Source of the DNA: Hyaloperonospora brassicae
Lineage: Eukaryota > Oomycota > Peronosporomycetes > Peronosporales > Peronosporaceae
Length of the DNA: 64,000 nt
Direction of reading: 5' to 3'
NCBI GenBank assembly: GCA_947650285.1
Contig: CANTFL010001426.1
Location: forward strand, 186,001 to 250,000
A program made the position numbers and the translations under genes. Every line of letters begins with the position of its first letter. The first letter of the stretch is position 1. Shown here in pieces: positions 10,898-22,382 of this stretch. The notes beneath the pieces were generated by a model, which had not been told where the DNA came from, did not search any database, and saw only the letters and a list, made by a program, of their open reading frames with translations.

Positions 10898-10979
10898 GTG
10901 CGTGGCGGGAGGTCTGCCAGAAAGCAGCGCTTGCGTCGGGTGCGTGGCGGGAGGTCTGCCAGAAAGCAGCGCTTGCGTC
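10898..10979. repeat. 41-bp direct duplication
   Basis: Two adjacent near-identical 41-base units both read GGTGCGTGGCGGGAGG then TCTGCCAGAAAGCAGCG and TTGCGTC. This is a simple tandem duplication beside the 31-bp array. Confidence 0.93.
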
Positions 10980-13900
10980 AGATGACGGTCGTGGACGGCG
11001 GCGAGAGCAGAGGGCAGCGACTGTACGCACGTTCGAAGGGCTGCGGATGGGCTGGTTGGAAGAGATTGTGAGGTGAGATGGTGTGGGACTGGGCACCAGG
11101 TGCTGAGGTCGTGCGAGGAGAGACGCAAGTGATGGGGTGGCGGACACGCTGGTCGTCCATGTGCGAAGACTGTGCAAATCTACGCAACACACGTGAGTAC
11201 AGATCACATTCTGACTTTGTTGAAGCAGCAGACACACCGTCAGGTGGACAGTGGAGTGGAACTAAGAGAGCGAATGGGTCAGCAGCTTGTTGAGGCGTGA
11301 ACGGCGACCAGGAAAGATCGATGCGGAAGCGGTGGGGTGCACTGCAGTTAGTCCCGGGTGGTCTGGCTCGAAGGCTTTGGTCCCCTTGCTTACTTGCGAC
11401 GCGCGTGCTGTCTTTTGTTACTGTATATGTACCCCACAAGCTTGTCACAAACAGCATTCGCGTTGCGCCCTTCACTCGCTTCGGCGGTAGTTCGCGTCTT
11501 GTTGCGACTGGATGGATGACGTTGACCCGACGATGCAGCATGTGTAGGCAGCACTAGCCTTTTTATCTACTGCTGGTCTTACGAATGTGGAAAGCACATG
11601 CCGCAGCGTTGAGGTTCTTTCCTGTTTGAGAGATAAAAATGGTCGCAGATGCAATTGATGGACAGACATCAGCTATGTCGTGCCATCTTCCCACGAACAT
11701 GGCGATTCACATTCAAAGGGAGTGGCTCGCAGCTGATGCAGCAGACTCGCGATATTCCAAGCACTACATGTCATTTCTCAGCCGCTCCAGTCGCAAGCTC
11801 AGTCTTACTTACGACTGTGCCGTATCTGTAACGAGTAGTATGGTCAGTCTCGACTGCAACTGTGTCTCGTCATCGAACGCTTCTTGTCGAGCATCTGCTG
11901 CTTCAGTAGTTGCAAATGGCACTCGGCAGACAGTATCTTGGATCACGAGTGGCTGGCGTTGAATATGACGACATCAAGCTCGTCGGATGGACAGCTTAGC
12001 CCGGTGGGGCTTCCACAAGTGGATGGACCAAAGCAAGCGTGACAATGCCTGATAAGCTCGAAAGCGTGAAGCACTTAACCTGACTTCATATACTTTCATG
12101 GACCACCAAGTAGATTGATACGTGAAAGATGGGACAAACGCTAGAGGCTGATGCCGAACTGCTAGAAGTAGCTTTAAGAACCATTGCAATACAAAACGCA
12201 TCGATAAGTTTGATCATCGATAGTGCAAGTGAAAATGCCCTGACAGAACGCATCGCACGCAATGACGAAGTGCCGCAGACGAGTTCCGTCAAGATACGCA
12301 TAGAACAAGCGCTATATTTCGTCATTTTCTCTCTCTTATCTACGTCAAGTTGAGCGCCTCACCCTTCGCGAGTACGACGATCTCACAGTATACTGATACG
12401 AAAGATTCGCAACGCGCCCAGACCTCTCCACCTTTCGCTAGTCGCCTTTGTGCCCTCTTACGATACCGCCTAGGATTGACGAGGTAAGTCAAGACCGGCC
12501 TTGTCTACTACTGTGCTGCCTCTTCCATCATTTTCTCCTGTTCCACTGACCACCAAGCAAAAGCTGGATTCTGATTGCCGACTTGCATGATCGCCACCTA
12601 TCTTGGCGGGTTTGCGAAGCGGACGCTAGTGAAAATAAACAACATACGTAGTAGGACGCACGCTGCAGTGAAAAGCCTGGATAGTTTACAAAATCCTGCA
12701 GAATGGATCGTTCTTGACCTATATGTGCTGTATGTAAAGCGTTTTGTCGTATAGCGCGCCTTCTACCTAGGACTTGTATCGGCAGACGTGACCAAGTGTG
12801 TGGGGCCACAGCGGGATGCGTCATACGCAGGTGCGTCACACCACGATTGCATTACTTTTTTGTATGCCAAAGCGGTTGCAGCCATGAGTCAACAGGCTAT
12901 AACGAAGCAACACACTGCCCAACCTTTCCATCTGCTGAGTGGGATCAAATGCTTTCTCCGACAAGTCGCTTTATCGTTATTGCTATATGCGCCTTGATCC
13001 GTCGACTTTTCTTGTCTCAAGAACTTCGATTCTGCTGTAAAACCTTGAGACGGCCGCTCCATCATCCGCACGAAGCCCAAATTTGCACTTTCTTATACAA
13101 ATAGCTTTGGAAAGCATCAGGGATGGATGGGGACTGCGTTCGAGGCGCGACTCGATTGCCCGCTACAGCGCTTTCGAATTGCTACGTATGTATACTGCTG
13201 AGACGAATTGTTGAAATTTGTCATACAGCAACGCTTCGCCTTCTATCACCAAGACAGCATTGTGCAGGGTGAGCGAGTACCATATCACTGACTTTTATCG
13301 TTAAATCGATGTGGATATGGTCTCGAAATACAAAGTCCAGTGATATTACTGGTAGAGGCAATATCGGGATATTACCTTCGGATGTAATAAACTGAATGCG
13401 CTGCGCATTGTCGATAGCGGCCACAATGACGACATAACAAGACACACATGGACGCGTGCAACGAGAAATGGACAGAAAGTGACGATACACATCAGCGTAG
13501 GTAATCGTTTAAGCATCTTCGGAAGTAATTGACTAACAATTAGGACTTTAAGAACGCTCAATACATGTCATGCTGTTTAAACACACCATTCTTATGTATC
13601 GGCGTCCATTTTCTCTTTGCCCAAAGAGTGTTTATCAGGTTCCTGAAACGCAAGTCCAATCATGAATAGGCTATCAACACTATCGCCAATGTTGGTAGCA
13701 TATCGCTAGCATGTAAAGGTGCACCTCAAAAAACGCAATCAACTACGCGGTAACGCTAGGTTAAATGGAAAAGTGAGCTGCGTTTATGGATAGATATGCC
13801 GGCTTAGTTTGGACGAGTGTCGATGAATTGTTGATGAATACTATTGTCATTATATTGAAGACGATACACATAGTCATATAGACTCGTGGTATCAATTTGT

Positions 13901-15599
13901 ACTCGCTAGCTTTGGATGTGAAGATCTTTTATGAAGGAACGGTGCACGTTGGTAAGGATGGTAGGACTATACTTTTGTTTACAATGAATTTCTGACTCAA
14001 AACAGCGTCGTAAGAGTCACGTGATCTCGTTTCAACAAAATTTTAAGAATTTGTTGAGTAAGCAGGAAATACATCTGATAATATTCTTGGTCTATTGAGC
14101 GAATCCCTTGTGTATAAGATGCAAACAAAAACGAGGCGATTGAATTGACACAAAGGGAAAAATGTTATGCACGTGATTGCCACGCACTCCATCGATCCAT
14201 GCTGCATCAGTGATCAAGCCACCGAATGTAGGTTTGTACCGTTTGTATCTTTTTCTGTGCATCAACAGAGTTAATGCTTGCCTGAGTCCGTTTACGCCAT
14301 ACGGCCTCAGTTTCTCTTTTTCTAATTTCGTGAGCTTCCGCAAATATGTTGTTTAAGCCGAAATAATCCTTCAGCCACGATGCGATGAAACCAACAACCA
14401 TGACTAGCTCTACAACCCTCTTTAACGCTCTTTGCATATATTTTTATGGCCAACTTGCAGTGCATGAAGCTGCAAAAGCGACAAGAACCACATCATTCGT
14501 ATTCTCAATGCTTCGTCATCTTCAGGCAAAAGGTAGTCGTTTCGATCATTTGCCTTTCTTCAGCTTCGTACATCATCGTGTCGCCGCTCCACCATACTTG
14601 ACGCTTTTGGTGTGACCAGCAGATAATAGGACATCGTCGTACGGTTGCTAGGTGTTAAATATCGACACAACTTCAAGCAACGCTGTTGCGGTGAATACAG
14701 GCGTCTTTACTATGCACGACTGGTTAACGAGCCCGACGTCACCGTGACCGAATCCATGTGACATAAACAGCATTCGCTCATCATCCGCTGGTCCTTGCGC
14801 CTTCTTTGATTGAAGTAGATCTATGATCCTTTTTCATGTTATAATACACTAACATATTTGTCTACATTACCCACCACTTTTCTGTCCTGCAAAGACCTAC
14901 ACATACTTTGCTGCTCTATCTGCCACGTTTTGGCACGTGCATTACCCAATAGTTCAGAAACATCCCGACTAAACTAGTGCGGGATGCCCCATTTATATAC
15001 CGAAGGCATGAGGTAGCACGCCAAAAGCCTATTCATACGATTGATCTACTACGTGAAGGGCTACTAGTGATGCATTGAATGGCGAGTAGGTACATTCGCG
15101 AGACATAATTCAGAGCGAAACGCAGGGTGCCGAAACGTTGACATCGGCCGAGCTGCTGGCTTGATTCCCGCCTTTCGATCTCAGCACTACCTCCTGCACG
15201 TCAATCGACTACACCTGCACAAGCAGCTGTCTTGCAGCAACATCGTGCCGCAAGAGTTACGTTTTGACCTCTCCTTGTGTTGTTGGCGCTACTAATCATG
15301 CACTCATTGCCTCCTTTTGTTGCCTGTACTTGGAATCGCCTTCTCGTTCCCATCAACGTTCACTAGCGCTTCGACGCCACAACGAGCCCAGTCATTCGAC
15401 AATGGATAATTCGACGGCCGATCTGGCACCAAGTGCGACGCCCCTTCGCACTGTCTCCAACTGGTCCATCACACCCCCCCCCCCACGTGCTGTTTCCCAC
15501 ATGGATAATTAACCACATCCCGCCGGTCGATGATATCCGCCAATGAACGAACGTCCTCCATCGTCTCCCCCTCCCGCGTCACACATGGCCGCTCAGCCC
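10980..15599. other. Gene-poor region, no gene recognised
   Basis: Composition drifts from about even GC to AT-rich between 13 and 15 kb. ORFs are short (108 codons or fewer, apart from frames overlapping the repeats), overlap each other on both strands and show no motif I recognise. No tRNA, rRNA or transposase signature was seen by eye. Degenerate coding remnants may be present but cannot be supported. Confidence 0.5.
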
Positions 15600-15635
15600 C
15601 CAATCAGCATCGTCGACGCAATTTCGCCCAATCAG
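15600..15635 (+). promoter_or_regulatory. Two CCAATCAG boxes upstream of asparagine synthetase
   Basis: CCAATCAG occurs at 15600-15607 and again at 15628-15635, about 100 and 75 bases before the ATG at 15704, both on the coding strand. The pair resembles a classic proximal CCAAT-box promoter. The role is inferred from position only. Confidence 0.45.
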
Positions 15636-15703
15636 AACACCTGACACACCATCCCACGTCACGCAGGACCGCCGAGCGCTCGTGGCCATCCAAATCCAAA
15701 CGA

Positions 15704-17395
15704 ATGTGCGGCATCGTCGCCGTCCTGCGCTCGCTGCTGCCCGAGGCCGAGCTCCGCCGAGCTGCGCTCGCCGCCGGCAAGTGCATCCAGCACCGCGGCC
15801 CCGACTGGAATGGCGTGCGCGTGTTCGCCGACCGCGGCGTGGCGCTCGAGCACGAGCGTCTGGCGATCATCGACCCCGAGTCGGGCGCCCAGCCGCTCTA
15901 CAGCAGCGACGAGCAGCGCAACGTCACGGTCTGCGTGAACGGCGAGATCTACAACTACCGCGAGCTCGCAGAGGGCCTCCGCACGCCGTACGCGTTCCGC
16001 ACCAAGTCGGACTGCGAGATCCTCATCGCGCTCTATCTCGAACAGGGCGTCTCGTTTGTCCCGCAGCTGCGCGGCATGTTTAGCTTTGTGCTCTATGACT
16101 ACGAGAAGGACGTGTTCATGGCCGTGCGAGACCACATGGGCATCACGCCGTTGTATTACGGCTACGGGGCCGATGGGAGTATCTGGTTTGCGTCCGAGAT
16201 GAAGGCGCTAGAGGAGGAGTGCGTGCGCTTTGAGGTCTTTCCACCGGGTCACTTGTTTACGAACGACACGGAAACGTGCACACAATGGTACAAACCCAAC
16301 TGGTACGACGCTGGCCACATTGGCACGACGCCACTAGATCTGGACGTGCTGCGAGACGCGTTCGAGGCGTCAGTCAAGCGTCGCATGATGTCGGATGTGC
16401 CGTGGGGCGTGCTGCTGTCGGGTGGATTGGATTCGTCGCTTGTAGCGTCGATTGCTGTGCGGGAGAAGCAGAAGCTCGTGGTCCAAGGCGGCGAGTGGAT
16501 CAACAAGATCCACTCGTTCACGATCGGTCTCGAGAACTCACCTGACCTGAAAGCTGCCAAGGAAGTTGCCGACTTTCTTGGCACGGTCCACCACTCGTAC
16601 ACGTACACGATTGAGGAAGGAATTGACGCTGTCTCGGAGGTCATTAAGCACCTGGAGACATACGATGTGACCACGATCCGAGCCTCGACTCCCATGTTCC
16701 TCATGTCACGCAAGATCAAAGCCATGGGCATCAAGATGGTCTTGTCGGGTGAAGGTGCCGACGAGGTGTTCGGTGGCTACCTGTACTTCCACAAGGCCCC
16801 GAACGCTGAAGCTTTTCACAAGGAAACGGTGGCGAAGTTACGATCGCTGCATCAGTACGACTGTCTGCGTGCGAACAAGTCGACGAGTGCGTGGGGACTC
16901 GAGGCCCGCGTGCCGTTCCTGGACGCTGACTTTCTCGACATCGCCATGAACATCGACTCGCGGGAGAAGATGATCGATGCGAAGGCCAACAAGTATGAAA
17001 AGTACATTATCCGCAAGGCGTTTGACGACAAGGAACACCCGTATTTGCCGGACCATATCTTGTGGCGACAGAAAGAGCAGTTCTCGGACGGCGTTGGCTA
17101 CGGATGGATCGACTCGCTCAAGGCATTGGCCGAGCAGAAAGTCACGGAGCGCCAGATGAAGCACGCCGAGCGCCTGTTCCCGTACAACACGCCGCAGTCC
17201 AAGGAAGCCTACTTCTACCGCAGTATCTTCCAGCACCACTTCCATCGCGAAGTGGCTGCCCAAACTGTGCCCGGTGGACCCAGTATTGCCTGTAGCACCC
17301 CGGCGGCGATCGAGTGGGACGCTGCGTTCAAGAACGCCGCTGACCCGTCCGGCCGTGCCATTGCCGGCGTGCACGTGGATGCCTACACCGCGTAA
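15704..17395 (+). CDS. Asparagine synthetase, glutamine-hydrolysing
   Basis: The protein is 563 residues and single-exon. The frame opens upstream, but the ATG at 15704 yields MCGIVAVL, leaving the obligatory N-terminal catalytic Cys2 after Met removal, so this start is firm. The enzyme converts aspartate, glutamine and ATP to asparagine, glutamate, AMP and pyrophosphate in the cytosol. The N-terminal class II glutaminase domain (~1-200) shows HRGPDWNG, ERLAIIDP, and VNGEIYNYREL. The synthetase domain (~215-540) has the PPi-loop SGGLDSS from residue 239, then SGEGADEVFGGYLYFH and the LEARVPFLD block. Length matches the eukaryotic and AsnB-type family. All recognised catalytic motifs are present, so it should be active. 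Two CCAATCAG boxes lie close upstream. Confidence 0.97.
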   Translation: MCGIVAVLRSLLPEAELRRAALAAGKCIQHRGPDWNGVRVFADRGVALEHERLAIIDPESGAQPLYSSDEQRNVTVCVNGEIYNYRELAEGLRTPYAFRTKSDCEILIALYLEQGVSFVPQLRGMFSFVLYDYEKDVFMAVRDHMGITPLYYGYGADGSIWFASEMKALEEECVRFEVFPPGHLFTNDTETCTQWYKPNWYDAGHIGTTPLDLDVLRDAFEASVKRRMMSDVPWGVLLSGGLDSSLVASIAVREKQKLVVQGGEWINKIHSFTIGLENSPDLKAAKEVADFLGTVHHSYTYTIEEGIDAVSEVIKHLETYDVTTIRASTPMFLMSRKIKAMGIKMVLSGEGADEVFGGYLYFHKAPNAEAFHKETVAKLRSLHQYDCLRANKSTSAWGLEARVPFLDADFLDIAMNIDSREKMIDAKANKYEKYIIRKAFDDKEHPYLPDHILWRQKEQFSDGVGYGWIDSLKALAEQKVTERQMKHAERLFPYNTPQSKEAYFYRSIFQHHFHREVAAQTVPGGPSIACSTPAAIEWDAAFKNAADPSGRAIAGVHVDAYTA

Positions 17396-18989
17396 GTACG
17401 TTGCTATGCATATCTTCGATAGTCGTTGCATTCTTTGCAGCTGTCGTGCTCAGTCAATACAAACAACAGCTTGATGAACGAACGTGAGCTCTCGAGTTCG
17501 TGTCGGGTCCGTCTTAGTTCATGTTGCCGCTGGCACCCGAGTCAGTGCGTACCAGTGTCGCAAGTGAGCTTGGACCATGAATAGGGTCTTGATGCTGAGT
17601 CAGGATGCAGGATTTGTGCAAGCCGTAACGACATTGTGTATGTGAACATTCAATCTGGTTGGTACGTAGCTCAATATCGTTGTTCCCTATCAAAAGCGCA
17701 GCTCGACATGTTTCTGTCATGAACGAAAGAAAGAGAAGAAGAAGCGGAAAATACACGAAGTAGTCTGTAGCGTGTCGACACAACGATTGTTGGCTTACGC
17801 CTCGCATACGGTATCACTGGTGTAGTTCGTCAACTTCCTCGTCTCACTGACCTGAAGGTGTACGTTTCTACATGTTACATCAACGTTTGATTCGGGCTAA
17901 AACTCGCATCCCATGTAAGAGAACTTGCTCACTATCCATCTTGGTGCCACTTCACACGTAGCTCACATTGTTGACTGTAAAAGCGCACACGGAATGTCTT
18001 ATACAGTGCTCTATTCGTTTTACAGGCTAAGTAGGTGTACCGAGCGTCAGTGCTTCTCGTGTCAACAATGTGGTCCATGTCGCACTGCTTGTTGCGGACA
18101 CTACATAGTGTGCCCCAAACGCGTGGCAACTACGGGGAGGCATAGACTCTATGTAGACAACTAGGTTGCGCGAACAGTCACGAGCGATACAACGATAAGG
18201 CTACGCCCTGTTCAACATGCAGAAGTTGCCTCGACCGCATCCTCTTCGATGCGAAAAGGAAAGCAGAGGGCGTATCCCGCGTCATCGCTGATTGTAAAAT
18301 CACGTTCCTGTCGAGCTGAGTCCTCAGCTTACGTTTGTGCGGGACGTGCGCAGAAGCGCAACGAAGACCAAGCGAGTCAAAGTCTCGTATTGTGCATACG
18401 TGACGAAACTGTATTTGGAGTGAGTGCAACCGGTATACCGTCAGTAGCAACTTCGTACCACATTTATACAATCACAAGACGCAATTGCCACTTCGGACGC
18501 AACCGATGGAAGTTGCGGCAGAGGCCGATATTGCAGATATGGAGTGGCGAACTTAGCCGATCATGCCGAACTTACGATCAGAAATTGGGTCAGAAGACGT
18601 TCATGGCGCCCCCTCCACTTACGAACGACTCAAGGCTGTGCTATGCACGACCATTCACACACGCAAAGAACACCACGTTCTCGATGACGTAACCATCTCA
18701 CACTCGTCAAACGTCGACGATATTGCATTAATTGCTCTACCCGTTCGTCTCGGTCGACAATTACCGATTACACGTGGACCAAAGTGCACAGCACACCTTC
18801 GTGTGCTGCGGGTGAACGATCCAACACACTACAAAGTACTCGCACGGCGACAGCTGACTCAATGCCCTTCGCAGGCCGACGGGTACTTCTGCATATGCGT
18901 TGGCCCCATGAAGGGCGGCAAGGCTCATATCTAGCCCCCGCCCGAATTCAGAGGGCCCCGTGTACTCGATAATTTGGCCATTCCGTTGC
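17396..18989. other. Intergenic region, no gene recognised
   Basis: This lies between the convergent asparagine synthetase and lyase genes. The longest ATG-started frames (up to about 147 codons) overlap one another and show no recognisable motif. Nothing else was seen. Confidence 0.5.
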
Positions 18990-20636
18990 TCACTTCGTCA
19001 CTTGAACAGGCACATACGACTGCAGAGCCTGCGAGAGGTCCTTAATGAGATCCTCCGCGTCCTCGACGCCGATGGACAGACGCACGAGGTCTTCGGGGAA
19101 CGAGCGAGCCTTGCGCACCTCCTCCGGGATACTGGCGTGCGACATGGCACCGGGCAGCGAGATCAGCGAATTCACACTGCCAAAGCTCACTGTGATCTTG
19201 AACAGCTTCGTCACGGTCAGCAGATGCTGTGAAAAAGCGAGCGATCCGGTGCGGAAACACACCACGGAGCCACACCCGCGAGCTTGCGAGTCGTGGATCT
19301 TCCGGTCAGGCGAGTGCTCGTCCAGTAGGTTCGTGTAGTGCACTGCCTGAATGAGCGGATGGTCGTTCAGAAAGTTGGCGACCTTGACGGCGTTCTTCTG
19401 CGCCGCCAGCACGCGCAGACTCATGGTCTTAATGCCACGGAGCAGCAGCCAGCAGTCGAACGGCGCGAGGCCCGTGCCCTCGGCGTTCTGGTAAAAGTAA
19501 ATGTCGCGACAGAGCTCCGGGTCTTTGGCAATGACAATGCCCGACATGGTGTCGCTGTGGCCACACACGAACTTCGTGGCCGAGTGCACGACAATGTCCG
19601 CACCTAACGTCAGCGGGTTCTGCAGCACGGGGCTCATCATCGTGTTATCAACAGACAACAGAGCGCCCACAGCGTGTGCAGCGTCCACGAGGCGCCGAAT
19701 GTCGCAGATACGCTGCATCGGGTTCGTCGGCGACTCCATCATGACCAGTTTTGTGCGCTCCGACAGCGCCGCGCGCAGGTTCTTATGTCCGTCCGCGCCC
19801 GAGAGGTCCACGTACTTGACGCCGATGCCGTTCTTGGCCGCGACTTTGCTCAGCAGGCGGTACGTGCCGCCGTACGAGTCGTCCGAGAGCACGATCTCGT
19901 CGCCGGCGTGCGCGAGACGGGACACGGCCGAGAGCGCGGCCATGCCGCTGGTGAAGGCGAACGCGCGGTGGCCGCGCTCGAGCTCTGCCATCTGGCGCTC
20001 GAGCGCCGCGCGCGTCGGGTTGCCCGAGCGCGTGTAGTCGTAGGCGCCGAACGTGTCGCCCGAAGGTTGCGCGAAGGTCGACGTCTGGTAGATCGGCATC
20101 GTCGTCGACCCGTGCGGGTCGTCGCTGCAGGCGTCAAAGCTGACCAGACGCGTACTTAAGCGAAACTCCGCGTCCCTCTCGTCCGCGTAGTCCGTTGTCT
20201 TCTGGAGCCCATCGTGGCCACTAATAGTGTTAGGGCGGCCGCAGTCGACCGCGAGCGCCTCGTTGCCGTCCAAGTGCGAGCGTACGCCCTTTGGCGCTGC
20301 GTCGACTTCGTGGCGCGGCACAAAGATCTTCTCGGGCGCTGTCCGTCCCGACCCCGACACGAGCTGCGTGACGTAACTGCGCTCGAGCATCGCCTCGAGG
20401 CGCGACGACAGCGCCGCGTCGGGCGACGGCCGCAGCTGTGCGTCGTTGAGCTGCGGCGGCTCGTGGGGCGACGCGGCGCGCGGTGGACTGGCGCTCGTGG
20501 CCTCACGCTCGGAGCGCAGCGTGCGCTCGGCCGCGAAGAACTGGCGCGTGCGCAGGTAGTCGCACACGAGGTCGAACACTTCGGACTCGCCGAGATTCTG
20601 CTGCAGGGCGGCCGAGGAGGAAGCAGCAGCGGCCAT
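18990..20636 (-). CDS. LisH-like motif fused to cystathionine beta-lyase-type PLP enzyme
   Basis: The protein is 548 residues and single-exon, with an ATG start at 20636. Residues ~165-545 are a complete Cys/Met-metabolism PLP enzyme: YTRSGNPTRAALE, FTSGMAALSAV, ESPTNPMQRI, SVDNTMMSPVLQNPL, then the PLP-lysine motif SATKFVCGHSD with Lys at about 355. The latter blocks look closer to cystathionine beta-lyase (cystathionine to homocysteine, pyruvate and ammonia) than to gamma-lyase, but beta and gamma activities cannot be separated safely by eye. Residues ~18-44 (core VFDLVCDYLRT and AAERTLRSE) fit a LisH dimerisation helix pair, which is unusual on a metabolic enzyme; an organellar targeting peptide would not look like this. 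Residues 45-165 are a low-complexity linker. The CCAATCAG box and CAGT microsatellite upstream suggest the promoter. Confidence 0.92.
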   Translation of the reverse strand: MAAAASSSAALQQNLGESEVFDLVCDYLRTRQFFAAERTLRSEREATSASPPRAASPHEPPQLNDAQLRPSPDAALSSRLEAMLERSYVTQLVSGSGRTAPEKIFVPRHEVDAAPKGVRSHLDGNEALAVDCGRPNTISGHDGLQKTTDYADERDAEFRLSTRLVSFDACSDDPHGSTTMPIYQTSTFAQPSGDTFGAYDYTRSGNPTRAALERQMAELERGHRAFAFTSGMAALSAVSRLAHAGDEIVLSDDSYGGTYRLLSKVAAKNGIGVKYVDLSGADGHKNLRAALSERTKLVMMESPTNPMQRICDIRRLVDAAHAVGALLSVDNTMMSPVLQNPLTLGADIVVHSATKFVCGHSDTMSGIVIAKDPELCRDIYFYQNAEGTGLAPFDCWLLLRGIKTMSLRVLAAQKNAVKVANFLNDHPLIQAVHYTNLLDEHSPDRKIHDSQARGCGSVVCFRTGSLAFSQHLLTVTKLFKITVSFGSVNSLISLPGAMSHASIPEEVRKARSFPEDLVRLSIGVEDAEDLIKDLSQALQSYVPVQVTK

Positions 20637-20792
20637 GGGAGTGATCGAGGGAGCGAGCGGGCGGTACTGTGGGGGGTGGGCGTGACGCGGACGGAGGGAG
20701 CGTCGAGGTGCTGTGATACGCGGGAGACGCAGACGGGGGGCGTCGATTGAAGAGCTCCCGAGTGCCGATGGACGACGGACGACGGACGACGC

Positions 20793-20821
20793 GCTGACTG
20801 ACTGACTGACTGACTGATTGG
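20793..20821 (-). promoter_or_regulatory. CAGT microsatellite ending in a CCAATCAG box
   Basis: On the lyase gene's strand the sequence reads CCAATCAG and continues directly into CAGT repeats, about 160-185 bases upstream of the ATG at 20636. The box matches those before asparagine synthetase and the kinase gene. Confidence 0.45.
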
Positions 20822-22104
20822 CGATTGCGAGGAGCTACGGACGAGTGACTGGTGTGCGACAAGGAGAATCGAGTGTGGGAGGAAATGGATTGTGGGAGGA
20901 AGTAAAACCTGACAGAGATATGCGATGCGAAGAGTTTTGTGTGTGTGTGTGTTTGTAATAGTGACAGGTGTCGTGAGCGTATGATGCGTCTACGACTGAG
21001 ACGTATGTGTTCAATAAGCTGTTGTTCAGTAGGAGAGAGGGAGCCACTTGGTATGCTCTTGTGGTGGCCATGGTACTAATGGTAGATGGTTGTGCGTGCG
21101 TAACGTACAAAGTGGTGGTGGTGGCCATGACCTACTTGACTTGCTAAAAACGAGACGTTTCGCACCAGAATTAAGGATTGATGACGAGACCGAAAATTTG
21201 TACTGATATAGCACGCTGCGTGCCCTTTCTCAATGATCGTTGTGGCTGCATATGATGGGTGTATATTTCAGCCCAATAGCGGATGAGTCGTCCCGTCATT
21301 ACTCCTATCTAACATAGCTAAAACCGTCAATTGAACTTCATCAGCAGTACGATTAGAGTGCTTTTGGCGAAGTGAGTATACACACATTTAAATTGTTTAT
21401 CTTAGGGCCGATTATTGTACGCTTTACTATTTTTACTTCATTCCCTGTGATCAGCATTATTTACAAACGTTGTGTTTCGATGTACCGGATCCATTGTCAG
21501 CCTTGTACAATCTTCCACATTGTTAGTTGTCATTCTTCCGTCTTATGCTGCTGCGGATTCATATTGCTTGCCGACACGAATGATACATAGCCAGTATACA
21601 AAATCGTGTGCTCCTCAAAGTGAAAAAGTCTACAATGATATCATTGGATACCACACCATTCCTGCACTGCACTGTCATAAGGAGTAGAAACTATCGTATA
21701 TGCTGCTAACGATGTATTCGTTTATATAGCCACATTACAAAAACCGACGAAGAGGTGCACCAATGCAAATAAATTGACAGAGCTGTGGTCTATCAGATAC
21801 ACTAGACCGGATGAATGTTGTGGTGGTTGTAAGAACGAAATTGGTCCGTCCATGCAATTACTGTCAATCAGAGTGAAAACAAATCGTATGTGAGCGATGG
21901 AGTGAGGCGTCAGCGTCATTGTGTGGGTTTGTTAAGATGAGGAGTTCTTGCTGCCCAGGATTGTACTAATGAGATCGATGAATTATCATCATAAGGCGTA
22001 AGCAAACATCTTTCAGTAATGATCCATCGACCCTGAATAGTTTAAAAATGATACAGCCCCCAAATACTACCAGGCCAATCAGACTTCTTCACGGTGGCTG
22101 ATAC

Positions 22105-22382
22105 TTAGTATGCTAAGTACCCCGTCTCTACCAAAGTATCCATCAGCACCTTTTCCAAAGGCTCGACATCGGGAACGATAGCTGGCGTTGACAGTTGCAG
22201 CCGGCTCCTCTTCGCCCGCATCAGAGTTTGAAGGAGAACATACATTTTCATACAGTACATCTGTGATTCGTAGTGCGACTGTTGATGCTCTACAGGTGTC
22301 TGCGTTTCAAAGACCAGTGTACCATCTGAGTTTTTGTTGACCCACTCCGAAGTTACTGGCAATGTTGATATGCCAAATGGTT
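22105..22382 (-). pseudogene. Possible C-terminal protein remnant, unrecognised
   Basis: A minus-strand frame of about 90 codons (core ISTLPVTSEWVNKN, ETQTPVEHQQ, VPDVEPLEKVLMDTL) ends at a stop. It has a more protein-like composition than surrounding DNA. A second minus frame just upstream (22353-22538) overlaps its start, so a frameshift may have split one coding region. I do not recognise the family. It could also be a chance ORF. Confidence 0.22.

Noticed and set aside
10538..11237. Several ORFs of 90-196 codons on both strands
   Set aside because: They read through the 31-bp and 41-bp tandem repeats and owe their length to them.
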